DNA of 56,677 bases from Flavobacteriales bacterium (GTDB lineage Bacteria; Bacteroidota; Bacteroidia; Flavobacteriales_E; Vicingaceae): assembly GCA_905339165.1 (NCBI GenBank), contig CAJPFH010000038.1, forward strand, positions 1-56,677, given 5' to 3'. Shown here piece after piece: positions 9,131-17,046 of the stretch. The notes beneath the pieces are model-generated. The model was not told the DNA's origin and did no database searches. It worked only from the letters and a program-made list of their open reading frames with translations. The first letter of the stretch is position 1. The number at the start of each line of letters is the position of its first letter. The translations under genes and the position numbers were made by a program.

Positions 9131-12100
9131 TTAGTTTGTATAGTTGGCGAGTCGGTTCTTAATTTCTTCAATGTTTTTAAGTTTTTTATCTTGTCTTAAT
9201 TGAATGGCCGATGGGGTAAAATAATGGTGTGCTTCTAAAAATTTAATTTGAATTTCGTCCCATTGTTTATCGTTCTGAATTTTGTTTCGTTCCAATAATT
9301 CAAGTTTTAAGTTATCGGCTATGGAATGAAAATCGTCTCTTCCGAGGTAATCTAAATCGGCATCACAAATAATTTGTTCGAGGTGGTTTTGGGGTTGTTG
9401 TGGTACTTTGGTGGCTAAAATAAGTTGTTGTACAATTTCTATTTGTTCTTGTGTATAACCGAACTGGTGTAGTGCTTCTTTGGCCATATCGGCTCCAATG
9501 GCTTCGTTGGTTTCGTACTGCTGAACAAATCCCGAATCATGATAAAGTGCGGCTGTTTTGAGTAAGAATAATTCTTCGCCTACTACTCCTTCCATTAGTG
9601 CAATGCGTTCAATGGCCTGACAGACGTCTTTTGTATGAGCAATGCTGTGGTAATGAAGATTAGAAGGTAATTTTTCTTCCAGCATTTTTAAAATAAATTT
9701 TTCAGCTTTTCTGTAGTTTATGCTGCTGTAGAGAATAAGATTTACATATTTCCAAAAGTTTTCGTTTGGCTCTATACCTTCTCCGTTAACAGAAAGTTCG
9801 GGCTTTATTGAGTTTACAAAGTACATGTCAATAAAACCTTTGTTTTTGGCTTTTACTTTTCCTCGGTACTCGCACACAAAAAAATCTTTTATGTGTTCGT
9901 AGGTGGCCCCCGAGATGTTTACTTTATCTTCTTCGCCCGAAGATTCCATTCGGCTGGCAATGTTTACGGTGTCGCCCCAAATATCGTAGGCAAATCGTTT
10001 TATCCCCACTACACCGGCTATCAGTTCTCCGGTGTTAATGCCAATGCGTAAACTCCAGGCATTTTCTCCTTTTATTTTTTTTATTTCTTGTATGTATCGT
10101 TGTATTTCAAGGCCGGACAGCACTATGTCAATAGGATTGCTTTTATTTCTGATAGGGATTCCTCCTGCACACATGTAGGAATCGCCCATGGTTTTTATTT
10201 TCTCTATATTGTATTTTTGAATGATTTCGTCAAATTTTATGAAATAACTATCGAGTTCGGTAAGCAATTCTTTGGGGCGGAATTTTTCGGCCAGTTTTGT
10301 AAATCCTTTAAAATCGGTAAACATTACTGAAACGGTGCGATAGCTGCGGGCACTTGCTTTTCCTTTTGATTTTAATTCTTCAACGGTATCTTCTGGTAAA
10401 ATATTTAGCAGTAGTTTTTCTACTTTATTTTTTTCTACTTCCAGCAATCTTTTTTGTTCTTCTATTTTTTCTTTTTGTTTTATTATTTCGGCTGTACGTT
10501 GTTGCACTTGCCATTCCAGTTCAAGTTTTTGTGCCTCAATAGCGTTTAAGCGAACTTTGTATATTACATAAATGGTTAAAAGAATAATGCAAATACCTGT
10601 AATTTTAAACCACCATGTTTTCCAAATGGGAGGGGTAACAATAATTTTTAGCTGAGCGGTTTCCTTGCTCCATATTCCATCGCTGTTGCAGGCCCTTACC
10701 ATAAAAATATATTCGCCCGGATCGAGGTTGGTAAAATTTGCTTTTCGTTCGGTTCCTGCATTTATCCAATTTTCGTCAAACCCTTCTAGTTTGTATTGAT
10801 AGTTATTTTTTTCGGAATAGGAGTAGTGTAAGCCGGCATATTCAATACTAATTACATTTTGCTTGTAATTTAGGTTAATTTGAGCTTCTTTGAGAAAAGA
10901 GCCGTTTATGATTTTATGATTTTCAGTAATAGGGTTATTAAAAAGATAAAACCCGGTAATATTAATTTTAGGGGGTATTAAATTTTTTTGTATTTCAGAA
11001 GGGTAAAAAGAGTTGAGGCCATTGATGCCTCCAAAAAAGAATTCGCCATCGTTTGATGCAAAGTAAGCTCCAACATTAAATTCGTTGCTTTGTAAACCAT
11101 CGTTTTGTTCGAAATTCAGGAAGTGTTTGCTGTTTTTATCGTAGCGGCAAATGCCTCTGTTGGTACTCAGCCACAGTTGTTGTTCTTTATCTTCTAGCAC
11201 TCCGTACACCACGTTGTTGGCCAGTCCGTCTTTTTGGGTAATGCTTTCAAATTTTTCGGTGGTTGGATTGAATTTGTTTAAACCGCCTCCGAATGTGCCT
11301 ATCCATAAAATGCCTTGTTTGTCTACATGAATAGATAAAACGGTGTTGTTTGAAATAGAGCTTGGGTTTTCGAACTGATGTGTGAATGCTTTAAACTGTA
11401 TGTTGGAGTAATCAGCATTTTGAACGATGGCTTTGCATAAGCCTCCATTATCAATTCCTAACCAGATGTTTCCTTTTTTATCTTTTTTAATTGTACGAAT
11501 GGTATTACCGCTAAGACCTAATATCGTATTTTCTAATTGCTGATATAAAAAATGTTGGTTTCTTGCCGGATTAATGAGAATTAAACCTTCTTTGGTGCCA
11601 ATCCATAAATAATGATTTCGGTCTTCGTAAATGGAGTAAACTCTATGGGTAAGTTCTATAAATTTTGAGTTTAAATGAAACGGAATTATTTTTTCTTGTT
11701 GTTCATCGAAAAAATGTAATCCTAAATCGGTGCCAGTCCATAAAATGTTTTTGCTATCGCGGTAAATGCTGTAAATACCTTTTTTTGCCTGAAGGTTTTT
11801 GTTGGTTAAGGGAATTGTATGGTTGGTTATTTTTTTAGTGAGGGCATTTATTTTATCTAGACCCTCATCAGTACCAACATAAATGGTGTTTTTATCTTTA
11901 AATACGGACCATATCAGGTTGTTGCTTAAACTATTTTCGTTATCTGCTCTTTTCTGATAGAGATTAAAAAATTGTTTATTGATATCGAATTTATTTATAC
12001 CTACTTCTGTACCTATCCACACACTGCCTGTAAAATCTTTGTAAAAAGAAAGAATAACATTATTACTTATGGTATGTAATAGTGTATTGTTGTGTTTAAA

Positions 12101-13024
12101 AGAAACAATGTTTTTATATTTCAGATTATACTTAAATACTCCGGCTCCGTTTGTGCCTATCCAAAGGTTTCCGTTGTGGTCGTTGAATAATGATTTTATA
12201 GTGCTTTCCGAAGAATTCGGATTTAATTTTAATTCGTTGAAATGTTCAAATTTATTCAGGTTTTCGTAGTAAATATCTAGTCCGCTGTTGGTGCCAATCC
12301 AAAAAGTATTTTTTTCTGTTTCGGTTATACTCCATACGTGGTTATTTCTAAGCACATTGTTATTGGTGTTTGCAAGGAGGTGAATTATTTCTTGAGACGT
12401 GGGGTTGTAGCAGTATATTCCATTTCCTTCGGTAGCAATCCAAATTCTATTTTTAGAATCTTCGAATAACGAGCGTATTTTTAAGTTTTTTCCGGTAAGA
12501 GGCGAGAGATTTATTTCTGTAAATTTTTTTTCTGTGTAATTAAAATGAAGCAATCCTTTTTCGGTGCCTATCCAGTATTGGTTTTTATTTGTCTTTAATA
12601 CGCTCCAAATATTATTGTGGTTCAATCCTGAATTTTTATCTTCGAAGAAGTAAGTAAATCTATTGGTAAATGGATTGTATAAGTTAAGCCCTCGCTCTGT
12701 TCCTATAAGCAAAAGAGAATCGTGTGTGGCGGTAATAGAATGAATAAAATTGTTTGAGAGAGATTGTTTGTTTGCTAAGTCGTGCTGAAAAATTTTAAAG
12801 GTATATCCATCGTACTGGTTTAAGCCGTCTTGCGTTCCAAACCAAAGAAATCCGAAAGGGTCTTGCGTTATACAGTTTACAGAACTTTGCGATAATCCAT
12901 CGTTTAAGGCCAGTTTCTTAAAGTGAATAGTAGAATGGTTTTGTGTAAAATATGTTGGAGAAAGGAAAAATAAGAAAACAAATATGCCGAAGCGAAAGAA
13001 AGCTTCGGCATATGTAAAGTACAT
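9131..13024 (-). CDS. sensor: two Reg_prop propellers, Y_Y_Y, TM, class III adenylate cyclase, HD domain
   Basis: 1297 aa from the ATG at 13024. An upstream in-frame ATG at 13075 is rejected because it lies inside the previous gene; from 13024 the spacing is 4 nt and a signal peptide follows. About 14 Reg_prop blades (LWIGTxxGL pattern) fill residues 40-690, enough for two seven-bladed propellers, then a Y_Y_Y domain and one TM segment near 805-825. A coiled coil (840-880) leads to a class III cyclase: metal Asp904 (FTDFKGF) and Asp948 (KTMGDSYM), adenine-type Lys944 and Asp1014 (YDIWGD), transition-state Asn1021/Arg1025. The C-terminus is an HD domain (His1126, His1162-Asp1163). Likely makes cAMP in response to a periplasmic signal; the HD substrate is unknown. 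Last gene of the fibre operon. Confidence 0.88.
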   Translation of the reverse strand: MYFTYAEAFFRFGIFVFLFFLSPTYFTQNHSTIHFKKLALNDGLSQSSVNCITQDPFGFLWFGTQDGLNQYDGYTFKIFQHDLANKQSLSNNFIHSITATHDSLLLIGTERGLNLYNPFTNRFTYFFEDKNSGLNHNNIWSVLKTNKNQYWIGTEKGLLHFNYTEKKFTEINLSPLTGKNLKIRSLFEDSKNRIWIATEGNGIYCYNPTSQEIIHLLANTNNNVLRNNHVWSITETEKNTFWIGTNSGLDIYYENLNKFEHFNELKLNPNSSESTIKSLFNDHNGNLWIGTNGAGVFKYNLKYKNIVSFKHNNTLLHTISNNVILSFYKDFTGSVWIGTEVGINKFDINKQFFNLYQKRADNENSLSNNLIWSVFKDKNTIYVGTDEGLDKINALTKKITNHTIPLTNKNLQAKKGIYSIYRDSKNILWTGTDLGLHFFDEQQEKIIPFHLNSKFIELTHRVYSIYEDRNHYLWIGTKEGLILINPARNQHFLYQQLENTILGLSGNTIRTIKKDKKGNIWLGIDNGGLCKAIVQNADYSNIQFKAFTHQFENPSSISNNTVLSIHVDKQGILWIGTFGGGLNKFNPTTEKFESITQKDGLANNVVYGVLEDKEQQLWLSTNRGICRYDKNSKHFLNFEQNDGLQSNEFNVGAYFASNDGEFFFGGINGLNSFYPSEIQKNLIPPKINITGFYLFNNPITENHKIINGSFLKEAQINLNYKQNVISIEYAGLHYSYSEKNNYQYKLEGFDENWINAGTERKANFTNLDPGEYIFMVRACNSDGIWSKETAQLKIIVTPPIWKTWWFKITGICIILLTIYVIYKVRLNAIEAQKLELEWQVQQRTAEIIKQKEKIEEQKRLLEVEKNKVEKLLLNILPEDTVEELKSKGKASARSYRTVSVMFTDFKGFTKLAEKFRPKELLTELDSYFIKFDEIIQKYNIEKIKTMGDSYMCAGGIPIRNKSNPIDIVLSGLEIQRYIQEIKKIKGENAWSLRIGINTGELIAGVVGIKRFAYDIWGDTVNIASRMESSGEEDKVNISGATYEHIKDFFVCEYRGKVKAKNKGFIDMYFVNSIKPELSVNGEGIEPNENFWKYVNLILYSSINYRKAEKFILKMLEEKLPSNLHYHSIAHTKDVCQAIERIALMEGVVGEELFLLKTAALYHDSGFVQQYETNEAIGADMAKEALHQFGYTQEQIEIVQQLILATKVPQQPQNHLEQIICDADLDYLGRDDFHSIADNLKLELLERNKIQNDKQWDEIQIKFLEAHHYFTPSAIQLRQDKKLKNIEEIKNRLANYTN

Positions 13025-13028
13025 CTTT

Positions 13029-15338
13029 TTATTGCAGGGCAATAACTTTAAATTCGGTTCTTCTGTTTTTGCCATGTTCTTCTTCAGTGCATTCTATTCC
13101 GTTGCTGCATTTGTTCATCAGACGAGTTTCTCCGTAGCCTTTTCCAAAAATTCTTTTCTTTTCTATTCCTTTCGAAATGATATATTCGGCAGCAGCATCG
13201 GCTCTTTTTTGTGATAATTTTAGGTTGTAATCATCGGAGGCTCTGGAATCGGTGTGTGAACTAAGTTCAACGGCAATGTGTTTATTTTTTTTCAAAATAG
13301 TTACCAGTTTATCTAGCTCTTTTGCTGCAGCGGGGTTTATATCGGATTTATCGTAATCATAATAAATGTTTGATATAATAAAGTTTTCGTTTACTTTAAT
13401 TCTAATTACCACGTCTTCTTCATTAAGGAGTGTAATGCTTTTTTTATCGGGATCTAACCTAACGTAAACGTAATCTTTTCCTTTTTTAGAAGTAGATTCT
13501 AAAATTTCTCCATTTTCGGTAAGCATCACAATTTTTAAACTGCCATCTTCTTCTTCGGTTCTAAAAAAGTATTTTGCATCGGGCGATAATTTTGGAAAAT
13601 AAAATTTGCCGTCTTTGTCAGTTCTTGTGGTGGCTACAATTTTTCCGTCATCATCTACAACGTATAATTCCATTTGCTTGTTAAAATCTCCGGGTAGTTG
13701 TTGGTAAACTTGGCCATATAGACCAATGGTAAATAAACTCTCATCTTTTTCTTGAAGAATAGGCATTTGAGCATATCTATCGGCAGGTAGTGCCTGAAAG
13801 GTAAATACTCCGCTTTTTATTTTGTTGGCGAGTAATACTTTTTCTCCATTTTTATTGGTTAGGTACACTTTACCATTGGTAAGTACTCCTTCGTCTTTGG
13901 TGTCTACCAATACCATGTATTTTTGGTCGGCATTAAGTTTATCGAAAGTAAATTTTCCGGAATTATCCGTTTTAGTAACCTGAAGCACATTATCGTTTTC
14001 GTCTAATAATTTTACGGTCATTCCGCTAATCGGTAGTTGCTGATATTCCAGTAATCCCTGCATACTCGTTTTTTCAACGGTTTTAATACCCAAAAAGTTA
14101 AAACGATAAATATCATCACCCCCTAGTCCTCCATTTCTATCGGAAGAGAAGAAACCATTTTTATCATCAATCCAGCAAATTCCAAAGTCATCAGTATTTG
14201 AGTTTAATGGGGTGCGAAAGTTTATGGATGTTTCAAAATTGTCAATTAGTTTCGACACAAATATATCGAGCCCTCCGTAGCCGGGTAAACCATTCGAAGA
14301 AAAATAAAGTTCTCCGTTTCTGAAAGAAGGAAATACTTCATCTTGTGAGGAGTTCACACCATTCCCTAAATTTTGAGGTTTTGTCCATTGGTTGTTTTCC
14401 CAACGACACATATATATGTCCATTCCTCCCAATCCTCCGGGCATATCCGAAGCAAAAAATAACAGTTTCCCATCTTCTGAAATAGCAGGGTGTGCTGTAT
14501 TATATTCGTTGCTGTTGTATGGAAAGGGGTATGGTTTTGTCCACGACTTACCGGTATTATTTGCGTAATAAATTTTTATTTTGTTTTCTTTATTTCCTTT
14601 TAATTCTCTTGCCGATCGGCTAAAATAAAGCACATTACTTGTTTTAGAAAAGCTTGCTGGTCCATCATGATAGGGAGATTTGAGTGAAGAAGCAAATCTT
14701 TTGGGTTTAGAAAAAGAACGAAAATCGTTATCGTTTGCTTTGGCTGAAAAAAGAGTTAGGTAAGGTTTATGGTTAGCTCCGTTTTGGTTTTCGTTTACAT
14801 AATCTTCTTCTCTTTCGGTTGTAAATACAACAGAATTATTAATAACGGTTGGAGAGAAATCTGCCCATTCAGAGTTTAAATCATCTTGCCTAGATACTGT
14901 AAACCATGCCGGTTCGCTTTCCCATGTTTTTACATCGTTGATGGATTGTAACAACAATTTACCTAACAGTGAGGATGGTTTTTTTTGTACATACAACTCA
15001 AACTGTTCTTTTGCTTCAGCAAATTTTTTATTGCTTTTTAATGCTTGACCGTACAATAAATGTTGCTCAGCATCTGCATTAGGAAGGTTTACTGCCTTTG
15101 CATAATATTCTTCGGCTTTTGTATAATCTTTTAAAATGCGGTAGCAACTGGCAAGTTTTGATATGGCCTCGTAATTTGTGCTTTCTTTTTTTACAATTTT
15201 TTCAAACGCTTTGGCAGCGTCTATATATCTGCCTTGGGTGTAAAGAGTGTTGGCGCGACTCATTTGAGCCGAAGCAGAAAGGTTAAAGGAGAATAAACCG
15301 AAAAGAAAAAAAAGAAGTATAATGTGTGCTCTGTTCAT
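13029..15338 (-). CDS. PorE-like TPR-PD40-carboxypeptidase regulatory-OmpA protein
   Basis: 769 aa. A signal peptide (to about 24) is followed by TPR repeats (about 28-140), WD40-like PD40 repeats (about 165-405; SNGLPGYGGLDIF, SSDRNGGLGGDDIY), a carboxypeptidase regulatory-like domain (about 425-500), a second similar segment near 560-650, and a C-terminal OmpA peptidoglycan-binding domain (about 655-768; HTDSRASDDYNLKLSQKRADA, GYGETR). This matches the order of PorE, the T9SS component thought to tie the outer-membrane machine to peptidoglycan. It follows porP/sprF by 9 nt, a pairing known for T9SS. Whether it is the core PorE or a paralogue for local cargo cannot be decided. Confidence 0.87.
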   Translation of the reverse strand: MNRAHIILLFFLFGLFSFNLSASAQMSRANTLYTQGRYIDAAKAFEKIVKKESTNYEAISKLASCYRILKDYTKAEEYYAKAVNLPNADAEQHLLYGQALKSNKKFAEAKEQFELYVQKKPSSLLGKLLLQSINDVKTWESEPAWFTVSRQDDLNSEWADFSPTVINNSVVFTTEREEDYVNENQNGANHKPYLTLFSAKANDNDFRSFSKPKRFASSLKSPYHDGPASFSKTSNVLYFSRSARELKGNKENKIKIYYANNTGKSWTKPYPFPYNSNEYNTAHPAISEDGKLLFFASDMPGGLGGMDIYMCRWENNQWTKPQNLGNGVNSSQDEVFPSFRNGELYFSSNGLPGYGGLDIFVSKLIDNFETSINFRTPLNSNTDDFGICWIDDKNGFFSSDRNGGLGGDDIYRFNFLGIKTVEKTSMQGLLEYQQLPISGMTVKLLDENDNVLQVTKTDNSGKFTFDKLNADQKYMVLVDTKDEGVLTNGKVYLTNKNGEKVLLANKIKSGVFTFQALPADRYAQMPILQEKDESLFTIGLYGQVYQQLPGDFNKQMELYVVDDDGKIVATTRTDKDGKFYFPKLSPDAKYFFRTEEEDGSLKIVMLTENGEILESTSKKGKDYVYVRLDPDKKSITLLNEEDVVIRIKVNENFIISNIYYDYDKSDINPAAAKELDKLVTILKKNKHIAVELSSHTDSRASDDYNLKLSQKRADAAAEYIISKGIEKKRIFGKGYGETRLMNKCSNGIECTEEEHGKNRRTEFKVIALQ

Positions 15339-15347
15339 TTAATCATT

Positions 15348-16292
15348 CTAAAAATAACGTGGTGATGTAACTTTTGATTTAAATACATTAAAGTCGTATC
15401 CAATAAATATTTCGTGCGAACCACTATTTGTGTTAGCCAATCCATTCGTATTTAAATCATATGCATAGCCTAGTCTAAATTGTGGAGTAATGTTGTATTC
15501 AAGCATTAAGCCTGGTCCGTATTTAGAACGGAAAAATACACCGGCCCATAATTTATTGTGAAAAAGAAAACACAAATTTAAATCGCCAATTCCTTCCATT
15601 TTTCCTGCCCCACGCAAAATAAATGAGGGTTTAAAAACGATGCTTTCGCTTATACGAAAGGCTTTTCCCATAATAAAGGTACCGTGCCTAAAGAGACGTG
15701 CAACTCCACCGGAATCGTTGGTGGCAGAAGAGTCGGAAAAATATAACTCCGGTGCATTCAAGTGTTGAATCTCAAATCCGGCATAAAAGGAATTCGTATT
15801 ATAATATATTCCAAAATCAAAATTTGGAACCGTTAACGAATTTACTCCGTAAGTAGGAATGTTGTCGCTTGTATTTTTATACTCTATTTTATCCCACTTA
15901 ATTTGGTGGTTTTGAACTCCTGCTTTTAAGCCAAATGCAAGCTTCCCTGCTCCTAATTTTATTCTATAGGCATAAGAGGCAGCCGCACTAATAGTAGAAT
16001 GAGGGCCTACCACATCATTCATTAGTATTAAACCTAAGCCCATGTTTTTGTTTTTCATGGGTGAGTGTAGTGCCAATGTTTGAGTGCTTGGGGCCCCGTC
16101 AAAGCCCACCCATTGGCTTCTGTGCAACATTACTAAACTCAATGCTTCCCTGCTTCCGGTGTAACCGGCATTCACACCAAGTGGGTTAAACATATACTGC
16201 GAATAGTGGGGGTCTTGTTGTGCTATCATAGAGTTGCTTTGCAAGGCTACAAGGCAGCACAAAATGAATTTTATTTTCAACCTATTTTTCAA
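15348..16292 (-). CDS. PorP/SprF family type IX secretion membrane protein
   Basis: 314 aa. Signal peptide to about residue 25 (IAQQDPHYSQYMFN), then the family opening FNPLGVNAGYTGSREALSL and SQWVGFDGAPSTQTLALHSPM. The beta-barrel strands end with LEYNITPQFRLGYAYD and HEIFIGYDF. SprF-like proteins are reported to be needed for secretion or surface attachment of neighbouring type B cargo. Here the upstream gene (16303-17046) encodes such a cargo, 10 nt away, and the downstream gene is PorE-like. The start ATG is directly followed by a Lys/Arg-rich n-region. Confidence 0.92.
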   Translation of the reverse strand: MKNRLKIKFILCCLVALQSNSMIAQQDPHYSQYMFNPLGVNAGYTGSREALSLVMLHRSQWVGFDGAPSTQTLALHSPMKNKNMGLGLILMNDVVGPHSTISAAASYAYRIKLGAGKLAFGLKAGVQNHQIKWDKIEYKNTSDNIPTYGVNSLTVPNFDFGIYYNTNSFYAGFEIQHLNAPELYFSDSSATNDSGGVARLFRHGTFIMGKAFRISESIVFKPSFILRGAGKMEGIGDLNLCFLFHNKLWAGVFFRSKYGPGLMLEYNITPQFRLGYAYDLNTNGLANTNSGSHEIFIGYDFNVFKSKVTSPRYF

Positions 16293-16302
16293 TATGCTTT
16301 TT

Positions 16303-17046
16303 TTAACGTGTTAATTCTACCCAACCTTTGTAAATAATATCTTGCACCTTGGCTACATAAAAATAGGTGCCATCGGGCAAGGGTATATCTTTACGGTATT
16401 CCCTGCCTACCCACTTTACTGTATTATTATCATAGTTTTCTCCTGTCCACACCAAATCGCCCCAACGGTTAAATACGCTGATGCTATTGGGCTGAAAAAC
16501 TTCTATATTTTCTATATGCCAATAATCGTTGCCTCCATCTTTGTTTGGGGTAAAGCCCGAGTAAAATTTAAGTACACAAGGATCTTCGCTTTCTAAGCCA
16601 ATGGTAATGGTATCGCGGATGGTATCGAGTGGAGCTGATAAACAAACAAAATTGGCAATGTAAGTGCCGGCAGGTAAATTGGTTCTTATACGAGAAGTAT
16701 CGCCATCGCTCCAAAAGAAATTTTGTAGCACAGAAAGAGTGCAATTAGGTACACTAATAATTCGTATTAGTCCATCTTTTGAATCTTTGCAGGTGGCATT
16801 TTGTTTTTCGTACACAATGCTATCGGGCGAAGTAAATTTTTCGGGTTGCTGAAAACCTTGAGTAAGGATATTGCTGCCTGTTGTTTCTGTGGTAACAACA
16901 CATTCCCCTATGGTGTAGGAAATATCAATAGAACCTATTGTTTCGGCTTTGCCGGCAGTGCCAAAAACCTGACGCTCGATGCTGGTTTGGGAAAAAGCAG
17001 CAGGAACACTTCCTATTAAGGATAGTATAAAAAGTAGTTTTTGCAT
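16303..17046 (-). CDS. small secreted protein with type B (gliding-associated) T9SS C-terminal domain
   Basis: 247 aa. A signal peptide (to about 19) is followed by a short N-terminal module with ISYTIGECVVTTE and ILTQGFQQPE, a pattern seen in many Bacteroidota cargos. A middle beta-rich part has CxDSKDGLIRI. The last 85 residues are a type B sorting domain: FYSGFTPNKDGGNDYWHIEN, ISVFNRWGDLVW, DGTYFYVAKV and the final YKGWVELTR. It shares that ending with the cargo at 22242-24818. The start shares one base with the upstream stop (TAATG), tying it to the collagen-like fibre gene. It could be a surface anchor or assembly factor for the fibre; that is inference. Confidence 0.87.
   Translation of the reverse strand: MQKLLFILSLIGSVPAAFSQTSIERQVFGTAGKAETIGSIDISYTIGECVVTTETTGSNILTQGFQQPEKFTSPDSIVYEKQNATCKDSKDGLIRIISVPNCTLSVLQNFFWSDGDTSRIRTNLPAGTYIANFVCLSAPLDTIRDTITIGLESEDPCVLKFYSGFTPNKDGGNDYWHIENIEVFQPNSISVFNRWGDLVWTGENYDNNTVKWVGREYRKDIPLPDGTYFYVAKVQDIIYKGWVELTR

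Noticed and set aside
13025-13075. Upstream ATG extending the cyclase by 17 residues
   Set aside because: It overlaps the OmpA-protein gene and places polar residues before the signal peptide.
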